Assembly: GCF_003987395.1 (NCBI RefSeq)
Contig: NZ_PIPT01000008.1
Location: 108,822 to 172,821, forward strand
Direction of reading: 5' to 3'
DNA: 64,000 nt
From: Pseudidiomarina aquimaris
Lineage (GTDB): Bacteria; Pseudomonadota; Gammaproteobacteria; Enterobacterales; Alteromonadaceae
The first letter of the stretch is position 1, and every line of letters starts with the position of its first letter. The translations under genes were made by a program, and so were the position numbers. This document shows, in pieces, positions 1 to 9,443 of this stretch. The notes under the pieces were generated by a model. That model saw only the letters and a program-made list of their open reading frames with translations, was not told the DNA's origin and searched no databases.

Positions 1-204
1 GCGTTCAAGATCGGCAATCAGCGGTCGCCACATCACCGGGAACGAAGTCACCGGCGCGCTCAACAGCCCAGCGTCAGCCAGAACTTGCAACGAATGACGT
101 ACATGCAGCTCTTCGGCATCCAGCCACGGTGTAGCCTGCGCGGGCGCGGGCAGAACAGCCAGAGCCAAAACGAGCGCCAGAACCGCACCAGACAAAAAGC
201 GCAC
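1..204 (-). CDS. Capsule-assembly Wzi-family outer-membrane protein, N-terminal part only
   Basis: This is the first 68 codons of a gene cut by the left window edge. It starts with GTG directly after the TAA of the oxygenase gene upstream, with a GGGAG about 9 bases before it. Residues 1-24 form a signal peptide (hydrophobic LALVLALAVL, cleavage after AQA). The mature start reads TPWLDAEELHVRHSLQVLAD and continues with AGLLSAPVTSFPVMW. That matches the conserved beginning of Wzi-family beta-barrels, where a PWL...LR.D...LADAG motif precedes a short periplasmic stretch. Wzi proteins hold or organise capsular polysaccharide at the cell surface, which fits the polysaccharide genes of this region. 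The family call is from motif memory; the barrel itself is outside the window. Confidence 0.7.
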   Translation of the reverse strand, partial: MRFLSGAVLALVLALAVLPAPAQATPWLDAEELHVRHSLQVLADAGLLSAPVTSFPVMWRPLIADLER

Positions 205-810
205 TTATTTAAACTCCCGCTCGTGGAACCAAAGATTAAACGCCCACTTCTCGCCTTGCGTTACCGGCATCCCGGCATGCAAACTTTTCGGGTGTACGTT
301 GGTGGTGCCATCGACCACATTGGAAAATATCAGTAGACGTCCCGGCTTGGCCGCAACATTGATGTCTAATTTAGGAAAGTAGGTCGAACCGCCGCCTTCA
401 GGTCGATTGATGTAGCCAAGCACGGTCACCAAACGCTGCCCGCCGCGAGCGGTACAACGCTTGCCACGTTCGGTGGACATGTCATAGGCATCAAAATGCG
501 CGCGGTATTCTTGCTGCTCGCCGTAATGAATCACTTGGTAGCTTTCCGCGTTTGCCAACGGCAACCCTACTTCGGCAGCAATACGCACACCTAGCTCGGT
601 GGTGATCAGGTTCTGCGAGTGGCGCACCCAAGCAAGGCTGTTGGTGCGGGCATTGCTTAGCACGCCTTCTTTGTCGGAGCTGACTTTCGCACGGTCCATC
701 AAAGCTTGAGCAGCATTGACTAACTGCTGGCCCTCAGACTCGGTAAAGAAGTCATCGACAATATAAACCTTGGGGTCATTGCACAGCACATAGGTACGCG
801 GGTTACTCAT
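205..810 (-). CDS. Prolyl-4-hydroxylase-like 2-oxoglutarate/Fe(II) oxygenase
   Basis: The product has 201 residues and a single double-stranded beta-helix domain. Counted from the ATG at 810, the iron ligands are H105-x-D107 (in YRAHFDAYD) and H178 (in SLHAGMPV). K188 (in QGEKW) is the usual 2-oxoglutarate anchor, so the active site is complete. The family hydroxylates prolyl or other side chains using O2 and 2-oxoglutarate. The substrate cannot be told from sequence and no signal peptide is present, so it should be cytoplasmic. I prefer the ATG at 810 to the GTG at 813 because GGAG lies 6 bases before it. It sits 11 bases downstream of pgi and abuts the Wzi-like gene, so these are probably one transcript. 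Confidence 0.85.
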   Translation of the reverse strand: MSNPRTYVLCNDPKVYIVDDFFTESEGQQLVNAAQALMDRAKVSSDKEGVLSNARTNSLAWVRHSQNLITTELGVRIAAEVGLPLANAESYQVIHYGEQQEYRAHFDAYDMSTERGKRCTARGGQRLVTVLGYINRPEGGGSTYFPKLDINVAAKPGRLLIFSNVVDGTTNVHPKSLHAGMPVTQGEKWAFNLWFHEREFK

Positions 811-821
811 CACAGGCTCCG

Positions 822-2270
822 TTACATGCGACTGATAATACTGTCAGTGCTTTCATCAAAGGTTTCGTCACTGGCGCCGGTCATCGCCTCTAGCACGGTT
901 TTGGCGATCTGCTTACCACGCTCCACCCCTGGCTGATCGAACGAGTTAATGTTCCAAATCACGCCTTGGGTAAACACTTTATGTTCGTAAGCAGCGATCA
1001 GTGCACCGAAACTTTGTGGTGTTAGTTCATCAACGAACAACAGGTTCGACGGATGCTGCCCCGGATACGACGGGCCATCACCGAACCACATCAAGCGGCG
1101 GTGCGCCAAGCAGTTCGCCACTGACAATACTTGTTGCTGACGCAGACCTTCTTGCACGTCGGCGTTAAAACCGGGCGCTTTGCGATGCAGCACCGCGACA
1201 AAGTCCGCGGCAAAGTCGTCATACCCCTGGTGCAGATGCTGGAAGAACGCGTGCTGGCCGTTGGGACCAAAGCCACCCCAAATAATAGGCCCGGTGGGAT
1301 AGTCAATCGCATGGCCCTGCAGGTCTTGTTGCTTGCCGTTGCTTTCCATGTCGAGCTGTTGCAGGTAGCTCGGTAGGTAACGCAAGCGACCGTCATAAGG
1401 CAGCACAGCGACGTTGTTCAGGCCCCGCTCTTCGCGGTTATACACACCGAGCAACGCCATCAATACTGGAATATTTTCGAGTAACGGCGCTTGGCCAAAG
1501 TGTTCATCCATGGCACGAGCGCCGTCAAGCATACGCGCAAATTGGTTGGCGCCAATGCTCAACGCAATTGGCAAGCCAATCGCAGACCAGAGTGAATAAC
1601 GGCCGCCGACCGAGTCTGCAAAGCTAAGTTGCTGCGCGGCAGGAATCCCGAACTCAGTCATGGCCTTGTTGTTTGAGGAGACGCCAATGACGTGCTGCGC
1701 AAGCCATTGCTCTTGACTTAGCGTGCCAGAAACCCAGCGTTTGACGGTATCGACGTTGGCTAAGGTATCGATGGTACCAAAGCTTTTCGAGGCGATAATA
1801 AATAAGGTGGTTTCAGGGTCGATAATCGGCAGTACGGCATATAGTTGGCCGCCGTCCATGGAGCTGACGAAGTGCACATCAAGGTCGTGCTCAACGTTGT
1901 CGTCGGCGAACTCTTTTAAGGCGAAACTGCCCATCATCGGGCCTAAATCCGAGCCGCCGACACCGATGTTCACCACGTCGGTAATAGGTTTGCCGGTCGC
2001 GCCGAGCCATTTGCCGGCACGCAATAAGCGTACGATTTCGCTGAAACGGTTGCGTCCACCACCGGCGGCCACCACTGAGTGGCGGCTACGGTTCAACACG
2101 TGGGTGACTTTGCGCCATTCGCTCGGGTTTTCGTATTCGCCTTTCAGTAGCAACGCACGCGCTTCGTCAAAACCGGCAGGCATACGTTTGGCCGCATAGG
2201 CTTCAATTTCCGCGGCACTTAGGCCTTGGAAGGTAACGTCTAAGTTTAAGTGCTCCGTTGTTACTTGCAT
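822..2270 (-). CDS. pgi: Glucose-6-phosphate isomerase
   Basis: Interconverts glucose 6-phosphate and fructose 6-phosphate in the cytoplasm and so feeds nucleotide-sugar synthesis as well as glycolysis. The SIS-fold signatures are present: VVNIGVGGSDLGP in the first domain, DSVGGRYSLWSAIG (signature 1), and FDQPGVERGKQ near the C-terminus (signature 2). At 482 residues it is shorter than the roughly 549-residue E. coli enzyme; the N-terminal extension is compact, while the catalytic core appears intact. It lies between the SLBB export gene and the oxygenase, inside a polysaccharide gene group. The 107-base gap upstream is filled by an inverted pair of palindromic repeats, so the pgi leader carries a strong hairpin. 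Confidence 0.95.
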   Translation of the reverse strand: MQVTTEHLNLDVTFQGLSAAEIEAYAAKRMPAGFDEARALLLKGEYENPSEWRKVTHVLNRSRHSVVAAGGGRNRFSEIVRLLRAGKWLGATGKPITDVVNIGVGGSDLGPMMGSFALKEFADDNVEHDLDVHFVSSMDGGQLYAVLPIIDPETTLFIIASKSFGTIDTLANVDTVKRWVSGTLSQEQWLAQHVIGVSSNNKAMTEFGIPAAQQLSFADSVGGRYSLWSAIGLPIALSIGANQFARMLDGARAMDEHFGQAPLLENIPVLMALLGVYNREERGLNNVAVLPYDGRLRYLPSYLQQLDMESNGKQQDLQGHAIDYPTGPIIWGGFGPNGQHAFFQHLHQGYDDFAADFVAVLHRKAPGFNADVQEGLRQQQVLSVANCLAHRRLMWFGDGPSYPGQHPSNLLFVDELTPQSFGALIAAYEHKVFTQGVIWNINSFDQPGVERGKQIAKTVLEAMTGASDETFDESTDSIISRM

Positions 2271-2283
2271 TGCTCATCCATTG

Positions 2284-2381
2284 GTAGCCCGTAGTTCTAC
2301 TACGGGGTGAGTTCGACGTTTTCCGTAATGTTAAACATTTCCCGTGTGGCGCGTTTGACCCGTGGTAGAACCACGGGCTAC
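2284..2381. repeat. Inverted pair of GTAG palindromic repeats (REP/BIME-like), pair 1
   Basis: The left copy is GTAG (2284-2287) plus the hairpin CCCGTAGTTCTACTACGGG (2288-2306). The right copy, in opposite orientation, spans 2359-2381 and ends with the complement of GTAG at 2378-2381. The spacer is about 52 bases and is less like the spacers of the other pairs. The TAG stop codon of the SLBB gene (2378-2380, minus strand) is part of the right copy. Confidence 0.9.
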
Positions 2382-5134
2382 AGGCCGCTGAGCGCCGCCA
2401 GCGCGACACCGACTTGATACATGATTTGCGTTGCGGTGGTCCACATTTCGATGTTGTTCATGTATTGGGTGTCCATCGGTACGACAATCGTATCACCTGG
2501 CTCGATTTGATCCGAACCCCCAGAGCTAAACCATGAACGACGCTCCGGCACCACCACGCTGCCGTTAGCTTTGACGATATAAATACGTTCGTCATCAGCT
2601 TTCTGGCGCATACCGCCGGCACGCTGGATGTAGTCTTCAAGCGAGACGCCGCTCTCATACTGATAGGAACTCGCCAGCTGCACTTCGCCAATAATCGACA
2701 CCGTGCTCTGTACCGTTGGTACATACAGGCGGTCACCATTTTTCAGCTGGATATCAGAAGCAACCGATGCGTGCTCACCTATAACTTTTCCTAGATCGAT
2801 GACCAAGCGACCGACCGCATCGATATTGGTTAGATCACGTAATAGCTGGTTCATTTCGCCGTAAGCAACCTGTGTCCCGCTATCAGTAATCACATTCGAG
2901 GCGATTTCACGGCGTAATTGCTGCGCCAGCTCGTCTAAGCGTTTCCGCTCGGCTTCACGCAAGTCAGCACGGGTGAAAATCGCACCGTCCACAAAGGCGT
3001 ATTCGGTTAAGCCACCAGCTCGCTCAAGCAGGCCTTGCAGCGTTTCACCGCGACGAATGGTGTACGTGCCTGGAAAGCGTACTTCGCCCTCCAACCGAAC
3101 CTGCAGGGTATTTTGCCACTGCGGAATCGGCAGTACTTGCATGCGGTCACGCCCTTGCATCGCGATGGCGCTTTCACCTTGCAACACACTAGCAAGATTA
3201 AACGGCACGTAAACCGCTTCAGCTTCGCCATCGACAATTTGCGTACGGGTGATTTCGGCTCGAGCCAAGTAGGCTGATTCTTTCAAGCCGCCGGCAGCTG
3301 CAATCGCTTGTCGTGCGTCGGCGCCCTGCACCAACGGATAGATCCCCGGATAACGCACTTCGCCGTCAACGTACACCAACGGTAAGCTACCGGTGGCGCT
3401 ATATTGGTTGCGCAGCTGATACAAGATCGGCTGCAACAGGTTATGCCGCGAGAATTTCGCGTAGTAGCCGGCTTCTCGTTTTTGCTGCCCGTCGTCAATG
3501 GCAAACAAAGAGCTTAACTGGTTATCCAACTCTTCCGAGCGTTCCGGCGTAGTTTGCTCTAATAACTGACTAAAGCCGAGGTCATCGGTGATGAGCTTCT
3601 GCAGATATTGCTGGCGATACACTTCCAGCACCCGCTCCCGCTCTTCACGCTGCCGGTCGCTTTCCGACTTCAACCATGCACTCAATTGGTTTTCTTCGGC
3701 TTTAGCCGATTCATAACGGCTAAACAACACGATTTGGTCACGCGGCTGCAAAGCTAAATTCGCCGTAGCGTCGCCATGAATCGCCCGCGCCACATCAAAC
3801 TGCAATACACTGATGGTACGGCGGTCATCACTGCTGCGCACCACGATACCATACGTGAGGTCAGTGATTGGTAGTAGTGAACCATCAACCGTCGGTAGCA
3901 AATCTTTAATGCGCAAATCGTCACGCCACTCGTAAACACCCGGGCGCACAGCGGCACCAACCACCATCACGCTATCAACGGTGTCTTGTGCGACTGGGAA
4001 TACGGTAACTTCATCACCACCTTGCAGCGGCGTTTTCACCTTACTGGCGGTTAAATCTATGGTTTGTACGCGACGCGATCCGTTGCTGATGCGCTGTAAC
4101 TGCACCGACTTGCGGTAGGCTGTGGGTAACAAACCACCGGCATAACTTAGAGCATCGGCCAAATTTTCTTCAGGAAGCAATTCATAAATCGCTGGACGTA
4201 GCACTTCACCGCTAATGCTCACCATGTCGCCACGGGTCGGAATAAACACCACGTCGCCCGCTTGCAAGCGGAAATCGTTCGAGGCATCACCTTCGGTTAA
4301 CAATTTATAGAGGTCAAAGGTCACCACGGTTTCGCCAGCGCGTTTCAATTGCACATTTCGTAGGGAAGCTATGTCACTGACGCCGCCCGAAACAAAGAGC
4401 GCTTGGCTAATGGTGGTCAGCGAGCTAACGGTATAGGCACCTGGTTTGTAGGCTTCGCCCACGACAAAAATTTGCATACTGCGCAGCTCGCCCATGCTGA
4501 CCGCCGCTTCCATGCCGATCATGCGCTCGCGCACAGTGCTTTTGATCAGTTCTTTCGCTTCGTTGTAGCGCAAGCCGGCGACGCTTAAAGGACCGAGGTT
4601 TTCGATAACGATTTGGCCTTCATTATCGATAGCGGCGTCAATGCTGCGGGTTTCTTTGCCATAGAGCTGAATACGCAGGGTATCGCCAACACCAAGTACG
4701 TAATTCGACGGCACCGGCGCGTTCGCCATTGGCGCAAACGTACTTGGCTCACCTTGGAATAGGTTGTAACCGAAAGGCTCAAGTTCGTTGTCGTTCTCGG
4801 CGAGGCGTTCGGCAAGTTCAGACGGGCTCAGCTCACTAAGGGGGCGGTTATCATCAGTTCCACGCTTTTCTGATGTCGCTGCACGCTCACCTAGTTGGGC
4901 TGCTTGCACATTGTTCGTCGCTCCACCACCCTTCATTAAGCTTTCAAGCTCGCTTAAATCAACACCAAACTGACGCGCAATAGCTTCTTGTTGCGCGCGG
5001 GGTAGTTTTTGAATTTGTTCAATTTGCTGTGGAGTTAAGCTCGACAAGTCTTGCGCCTGCAGAGTTTGTACAGGTACGAAAAGGACAAACGCCAGCGCGG
5101 CTGCCGTTAGCGTTTGTTGCAACCATGCTTTCAC
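2378..5134 (-). CDS. Large multi-SLBB polysaccharide export protein (Wza-like)
   Basis: The product has 918 residues. A signal peptide (residues 1-28, ending TLQAQ) is followed by a Gln-rich helical stretch with LTPQQIEQIQKLP. A polysaccharide-export domain (about residues 140-220, YVLGVGDTLRIQLYG) comes next, then a long series of SLBB beta-grasp units. Each begins with a phrase such as VVGEAYKPGAYTV, VVGAAVRPGVYEW, VDGEVRYPGIYPL, LEGEVRFPGTYTI or IIGEVQLASSYQY. A hydrophobic helix at the extreme C-terminus (MYQVGVALAALSGL) may be the membrane-crossing alpha-barrel segment. Wza itself has about 380 residues, so this is an extended relative that should form a periplasm-spanning export channel. 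No lipobox was seen. The TAG stop is supplied by an adjacent palindromic repeat. It is cotranscribed with wecA and ugd. Confidence 0.88.
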   Translation of the reverse strand: MKAWLQQTLTAAALAFVLFVPVQTLQAQDLSSLTPQQIEQIQKLPRAQQEAIARQFGVDLSELESLMKGGGATNNVQAAQLGERAATSEKRGTDDNRPLSELSPSELAERLAENDNELEPFGYNLFQGEPSTFAPMANAPVPSNYVLGVGDTLRIQLYGKETRSIDAAIDNEGQIVIENLGPLSVAGLRYNEAKELIKSTVRERMIGMEAAVSMGELRSMQIFVVGEAYKPGAYTVSSLTTISQALFVSGGVSDIASLRNVQLKRAGETVVTFDLYKLLTEGDASNDFRLQAGDVVFIPTRGDMVSISGEVLRPAIYELLPEENLADALSYAGGLLPTAYRKSVQLQRISNGSRRVQTIDLTASKVKTPLQGGDEVTVFPVAQDTVDSVMVVGAAVRPGVYEWRDDLRIKDLLPTVDGSLLPITDLTYGIVVRSSDDRRTISVLQFDVARAIHGDATANLALQPRDQIVLFSRYESAKAEENQLSAWLKSESDRQREERERVLEVYRQQYLQKLITDDLGFSQLLEQTTPERSEELDNQLSSLFAIDDGQQKREAGYYAKFSRHNLLQPILYQLRNQYSATGSLPLVYVDGEVRYPGIYPLVQGADARQAIAAAGGLKESAYLARAEITRTQIVDGEAEAVYVPFNLASVLQGESAIAMQGRDRMQVLPIPQWQNTLQVRLEGEVRFPGTYTIRRGETLQGLLERAGGLTEYAFVDGAIFTRADLREAERKRLDELAQQLRREIASNVITDSGTQVAYGEMNQLLRDLTNIDAVGRLVIDLGKVIGEHASVASDIQLKNGDRLYVPTVQSTVSIIGEVQLASSYQYESGVSLEDYIQRAGGMRQKADDERIYIVKANGSVVVPERRSWFSSGGSDQIEPGDTIVVPMDTQYMNNIEMWTTATQIMYQVGVALAALSGL

Positions 5135-5157
5135 GCTATTTCCCCTATTTATAATTT

Positions 5158-6261
5158 TTAGTTAGATGGTTCGATGTGGCGCCGTTGGCGTACCCAAGAT
5201 ACAACTTTCCAAATATGCTTGAGCATCATTAAGTAGAGAACAAAAATTGCCACAAAAATAATCAAGACAATTGTTTCTGAAACTTGCATCCATTCGAGTG
5301 TCAAACCAAGCGCCAACTTAGCGACCGCAATGACACTGATAATAGCAAGAGCTTGGCGAGCAGAGAAGCCCGCGCGCATAAAGATGTGATGTAAATGTTC
5401 ACGATCAGGCTTAAACGGCGACTGTCCTTTCATCACGCGACGCGAGAGTATGGCAAACATATCCATAAGTGGGACGGCAATTAGCCATAGCACGGCGACC
5501 GGTCGTACGGCTGTGACGTCAGGAGTGCTCGCAAACCAAGTTTCGAGAATACGCTCTGGATGGGTCAGCATGATGAGCATCCACACCACTACGAAACCGA
5601 CCAGCATAGAGCCTGAATCACCCATGAAAATTTTACGTACTGGGCGATACTTGAAACCGATATTGCGGATTAAATAAGGAATCATCGCGCCAAACAAAAT
5701 AGTGGCGACGAGGAGTGGCAACTGCTGCCCGTTCATAAATGCCAGCGCCGCAACGCCAGCAAACGCGACCATCGCCATCGAGCCGAGCAAGCCATCAATA
5801 CCATCGATCATGTTGTAGGCGTTCATTGCGGCAACAATACAAAGCAAAGTAAATGGCATCGAGAAAGCGCCGAGCTCAATCACGCCAGTACCGAATAAGC
5901 TACCGAGCTGGGTGATTTGCACACCTGCGCCAAAAACCACTACCGCCGCCGCCAGCATCTGCGCAATAAATCGCACACCGGCGTCAATGTCGTAACGGTC
6001 ATCAAGGGCGCCGATGAGTACCATAAAACTGGCAGAAACCAAGAACAAACGGATATTTACGTCAAGTGGCAATAGTGCAACCATCATGATCAGCATAGTG
6101 CCATAAACCGCTAAACCACCAACCAACGGAACGGGTGAGCCATGCTGTTTACGTTCGCAAGGCATGTCGACCAGCGCGGTGCGCCAAGCCATCGGTATCA
6201 GGACGTTACATAACACGCTCGAAAGTGCGGCAGCGGCTATTAACACCATCCAAATATTCAT
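5158..6261 (-). CDS. wecA: Undecaprenyl-phosphate N-acetylhexosamine-1-phosphate transferase (WecA/MraY family)
   Basis: The product is an integral membrane enzyme of 367 residues with about ten to eleven hydrophobic segments. It is predicted to transfer GlcNAc-1-phosphate from UDP-GlcNAc to undecaprenyl phosphate, starting the glycan repeat unit. Family motifs are DDRYD (87-91), NAYNMIDGIDGL (147-158, catalytic Asp residues), FMGDSGSMLVGF (around 213) and a His-rich HLHHIF near residue 290. It starts 23 bases upstream of the SLBB gene and follows ugd after 14 bases, so the three form an operon. The presence of wecB, wecC and a wecG-like gene nearby favours WecA over a hexose-specific relative. 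Confidence 0.88.
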   Translation of the reverse strand: MNIWMVLIAAAALSSVLCNVLIPMAWRTALVDMPCERKQHGSPVPLVGGLAVYGTMLIMMVALLPLDVNIRLFLVSASFMVLIGALDDRYDIDAGVRFIAQMLAAAVVVFGAGVQITQLGSLFGTGVIELGAFSMPFTLLCIVAAMNAYNMIDGIDGLLGSMAMVAFAGVAALAFMNGQQLPLLVATILFGAMIPYLIRNIGFKYRPVRKIFMGDSGSMLVGFVVVWMLIMLTHPERILETWFASTPDVTAVRPVAVLWLIAVPLMDMFAILSRRVMKGQSPFKPDREHLHHIFMRAGFSARQALAIISVIAVAKLALGLTLEWMQVSETIVLIIFVAIFVLYLMMLKHIWKVVSWVRQRRHIEPSN

Positions 6262-6275
6262 TTAATCGCTTGTCC

Positions 6276-7442
6276 CTAATCACTATTGTAGATATCGCGC
6301 GTATAGACTTTTTGCGCAACGTCGCTTAATTCTGCAGCCATTCGATTGCTGATAATTATATCTGATTTCTCTTTAAATTCTTGTAATTTTTTCTCAACAC
6401 GACAATTGAAGAAAGTTTCTTCGCTAAGTGTCGGTTCATACACAATAATTTCGATGCCCTTCGTCTGCAGGCGTTTCATGATGCCCTGTATTGCGCTTGA
6501 GCGAAAATTATCCGAACCCGCTTTCATGACCAAACGGTACACACCGACCGTTTTCGGCTGCTTGGCGATTATAGCATCTGCTATAAAATCTTTACGGGTA
6601 CGGTTGGCATCCACAATCGCGCCGATAATGACCTGCGGCACATTATCATAATTTGCCAGCAGCTGCCGTGTGTCTTTCGGCAAGCAATAGCCGCCATAAC
6701 CAAAGCTCGGGTTGTTGTAATGGTCGCCAATGCGCGGATCTAAACAAACACCGTCAATAATTTGGCGGGTATCTAAGTCATGATGCGCCGCATAGGTATC
6801 GAGTTCATTAAAGAACGCCACCCGCATCGCCAAGTAGGTATTGGCGAACAACTTAATCGCTTCGGCCTCTGTCGGTTCAGTATATTGCACTGGAACATCG
6901 GGCTTCAGCGCACCTGCTTGTAAAAGTTGTGCAAAGATTTCAGCCCGTTCGGAACGCTCGCCGACGATAATCCGCGACGGATATAAATTGTCGTGCAACG
7001 CTTTGCCTTCGCGCAAAAACTCAGGCGCAAACAAAATACGCTCGGTGCCCAGCTCAGCGCGCTTCTTGGCAACGTACCCCACTGGGATGGTAGATCGTAT
7101 CACAATGTTACACTGGTTATTATATTGTATTACTTGTTCAATCACTTCGTCCACCGAACTAGTGTTAAAGTGATTGGTTTTCTGATCGTAATTCGTTGGT
7201 GTGGCAATAAGCACCCAATCCGCCGACGGAAAAGCTTCAGCAGAATTTGTAGTAGCACTCAACTGTAGCTCTCGATATTTAAAAAAATATTCAATATCGG
7301 CATCTTGGATAGGGCTTCGCATCTGCTTTAGTAGCGCCACTTTTTCGGCATCGATATCAATTGCGATGACCGAATTGTGTTGAGCCAACAAGACAGCATT
7401 TGAAAGGCCTACATAACCGATACCTACAACGACAATGTTCAT
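6276..7442 (-). CDS. ugd: UDP-glucose 6-dehydrogenase
   Basis: The 388-residue product oxidises UDP-glucose to UDP-glucuronate with two NAD+. The N-terminal Rossmann motif is [10 protein letters not shown] (7-16). The catalytic cysteine is C253 in [13 protein letters not shown], the usual motif of the short (about 390 residue) bacterial and Vibrio/E. coli type. The ATG at 7442 has AAAGGA a few bases upstream. It leads the leftward operon and is divergent from the wecG-like gene; promoters for both should lie in 7443-7558. Together with WecC it means two different uronic acid donors could be supplied to this glycan. Confidence 0.92.
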   Translation of the reverse strand: MNIVVVGIGYVGLSNAVLLAQHNSVIAIDIDAEKVALLKQMRSPIQDADIEYFFKYRELQLSATTNSAEAFPSADWVLIATPTNYDQKTNHFNTSSVDEVIEQVIQYNNQCNIVIRSTIPVGYVAKKRAELGTERILFAPEFLREGKALHDNLYPSRIIVGERSERAEIFAQLLQAGALKPDVPVQYTEPTEAEAIKLFANTYLAMRVAFFNELDTYAAHHDLDTRQIIDGVCLDPRIGDHYNNPSFGYGGYCLPKDTRQLLANYDNVPQVIIGAIVDANRTRKDFIADAIIAKQPKTVGVYRLVMKAGSDNFRSSAIQGIMKRLQTKGIEIIVYEPTLSEETFFNCRVEKKLQEFKEKSDIIISNRMAAELSDVAQKVYTRDIYNSD

Positions 7443-7497
7443 GGGATTCCTTTGAAGTCCTAGGGTGTAAAGTTCTACTTAACTTACCCCTATGACA

Positions 7498-7526
7498 TTG
7501 CAGTTTTATTTAAGCCTAGATAGAAT
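7498..7526 (+). promoter_or_regulatory. Putative sigma-70 promoter of the wecG-wecB-wecC-GT4 operon
   Basis: TTGCAG (7498-7503) and TAGAAT (7521-7526) are separated by 17 bases and lie 32 bases upstream of the ATG at 7559. Four of six and five of six bases match the consensus. No ops/JUMPstart-type element was recognised in this gap. Confidence 0.5.
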
Positions 7527-7558
7527 GCCTTCTCCTAATATCGAGATCAATTTTTTAC

Positions 7559-8284
7559 ATGCGTTCAACAAATTCAAAGCAGATTACCGTAGGCGGCTTG
7601 CAAGTGATGCCTTTCGCTTCAATGGCTGCTGCTGTACGTCACATTATTAAGCCCGACGGTAGCGTCGTACCTGGCTTCGGTATCGCCATCAATCCCGAAA
7701 AAGTAATGCTCGCGAGAGCAGATGCAACGCTGCGCGAATTAATCAATAATGCCACGTTAAGGTTCGCTGATGGTACCGGCGTGGTGCGGACGATGCGTAA
7801 AAAAGGTGTTGCGAATCAGCGGATTCCTGGCTGTGAATTATGGGAAGCGCTGATGCGCCAAGCGGCGAAGCAGAGCTTGCCCGTCGTTATCATTGGTGCG
7901 AAACCTGAAGTAAATCAGGCATGTGAAGCCAAATTAAAAGCACAGGGCACGCCTGTCGTTGCCGCAATCGACGGTTACTTTGACGATGAGCGCCAGCTTC
8001 ACGATGCGTTAACCAAGCACCAACCTAAGTTGGTTTCGGTTGCCATGGGCTCGCCTAAACAAGAAAAGTTGATTCAGCGTTTACGCAAGGTTTACCCAGA
8101 TGCTTTTTATCTGGGCGTCGGCGGCACTTATGATGTCTTTACTGGTTATGGCAAGCGAGCGCCCAAACTCTTTTGCGATTTGCACCTCGAGTGGTTTTAT
8201 CGGCTTTGCTCGCAGCCAAGTCGAATCGGTCGCCAGTTAGCTTTATTAAGCTATTTGCGTTTGCACCTCATGCACAAACTATAA
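7559..8284 (+). CDS. wecG: WecG/TagA/CpsF-family glycosyltransferase (probable ManNAcA transferase)
   Basis: The product is a 241-residue GT26 enzyme. Visible family motifs are INPEKVMLARAD (about 52-63), the FADGTGVVRTM substrate motif (about 78-88), VAMGSPKQEKLI (about 160-171) and LGVGGTYDVFTGYGKRAP near residue 190. In enterobacterial common antigen synthesis WecG adds ManNAcA to GlcNAc-PP-undecaprenol. Here the genes making that donor (wecB and wecC) follow directly, 22 bases away, which supports the same reaction. The enzyme is peripheral to the inner membrane. The ribosome-binding site is weak; the ATG at 7559 is the first possible start. The gene symbol is by analogy, since relatives can transfer other sugars. 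Confidence 0.8.
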   Translation: MRSTNSKQITVGGLQVMPFASMAAAVRHIIKPDGSVVPGFGIAINPEKVMLARADATLRELINNATLRFADGTGVVRTMRKKGVANQRIPGCELWEALMRQAAKQSLPVVIIGAKPEVNQACEAKLKAQGTPVVAAIDGYFDDERQLHDALTKHQPKLVSVAMGSPKQEKLIQRLRKVYPDAFYLGVGGTYDVFTGYGKRAPKLFCDLHLEWFYRLCSQPSRIGRQLALLSYLRLHLMHKL

Positions 8285-8305
8285 GAACACTATCACTGAG
8301 ACTCT

Positions 8306-9439
8306 ATGAGCAAGAAAGTTCTAATCGTATTTGGCACTCGACCAGAGGCCATTAAAATGGCGCCTTTGGTGCAGCAAATGCAACAGCTTAAGACAATTGG
8401 CTGGGACGTACGGCTTTGTGTAACCGCACAACACCGCGAAATGCTTGACCAGGTATTAGCTCTGTTTAAGTTACGACCTGACTATGACCTCAACTTGATG
8501 CGCCCAGACCAAACATTGCATGAGCTCGCTGCACGAGTATTAACTGGCATAGAGCCCGTACTTAATGAATTTAAGCCTGACTTGATTTGTGTTCATGGCG
8601 ACACACTTACGACATTAACGACGGGCCTCGCCGCTTATTTTAAACAAATCCCTGTTGCACATATCGAAGCTGGCTTGCGCACCGGCAATATTTATTCGCC
8701 GTGGCCCGAAGAAGCTAATCGGCGTTTAGTTGCTGGTATTACGCGCTGGCACTTTGCCCCAACGGCGCAAGCTCGAGATAATTTGTTGGCGGAGAATATC
8801 CCTGCAGAGCATATTCATGTGACCGGCAATACGGTGATAGACGCTTTGCTTCACGTTAGTGAACAGTTAGCGAAAGACAGCAAAAAACAAGAGATGTATG
8901 CAGAACGATTCGCATCGATTCGTCTAGAACAACCTCTCTTACTGGTTACGGGGCACCGCCGTGAAAGTTTCGGACAAGGTTTTGAGCGAATCTGCCAAGC
9001 GCTCGCCACACTTGCTAAAGAAAGACCTGAGTTACAAATCGTTTATCCTGTGCACTTGAATCCCCACGTACAGGAGCCGGTGAATCGCCTGCTGAGCGAC
9101 TATCCTAATGTACATCTCATAAAGCCTCAAGATTATGAGCCTTTTGTTTATCTGATGAACAGAGCAACCGTCATTTTGACAGATAGTGGAGGCATTCAAG
9201 AAGAAGCGCCTTCGCTTGGCAAACCAGTATTAGTCATGCGTGACACAACAGAGCGCCCTGAAGCGATAGCGGCTGGAACAGTTAAGTTGGTAGGCACCGA
9301 CGTGAGCACAATAGTAAGTAATGTAACTGAGCTACTTGATAACAAAGAACTCTACCAAGGGATGAGTCACGCTCATAATCCGTATGGAGATGGCAGAGCT
9401 TGCGAACGCATTATTGACGTATTAAAGAGGGAACTCTAA
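8306..9439 (+). CDS. wecB: UDP-N-acetylglucosamine 2-epimerase (non-hydrolysing)
   Basis: The 377-residue product converts UDP-GlcNAc to UDP-ManNAc in the cytoplasm. The [12 protein letters not shown] motif (10-21) opens the protein. The catalytic set known from E. coli WecB is visible at D99 (VHGDT), E121 (HIEAGLRTG), E135 (PWPEEANR) and H217 (VTGHRRE). The UDP-binding loop [22 protein letters not shown], with TTERPEA, is also intact. The gene ends 4 bases before wecC, indicating translational coupling. Its product is the substrate of WecC. Confidence 0.95.
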   Translation: MSKKVLIVFGTRPEAIKMAPLVQQMQQLKTIGWDVRLCVTAQHREMLDQVLALFKLRPDYDLNLMRPDQTLHELAARVLTGIEPVLNEFKPDLICVHGDTLTTLTTGLAAYFKQIPVAHIEAGLRTGNIYSPWPEEANRRLVAGITRWHFAPTAQARDNLLAENIPAEHIHVTGNTVIDALLHVSEQLAKDSKKQEMYAERFASIRLEQPLLLVTGHRRESFGQGFERICQALATLAKERPELQIVYPVHLNPHVQEPVNRLLSDYPNVHLIKPQDYEPFVYLMNRATVILTDSGGIQEEAPSLGKPVLVMRDTTERPEAIAAGTVKLVGTDVSTIVSNVTELLDNKELYQGMSHAHNPYGDGRACERIIDVLKREL

Positions 9440-9443
9440 ATCT

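Noticed and set aside
85..336. Plus-strand frame at the left edge
   Set aside because: Both the Wzi-like start and the oxygenase C-terminus on the minus strand explain this stretch with clear motifs and a signal peptide.
7480..7496. Possible GTAG repeat near AAGTTCTACTTAA in the ugd/wecG gap
   Set aside because: Only the central TTCTAC matches; there is no GTAG lead and no pairing arms.
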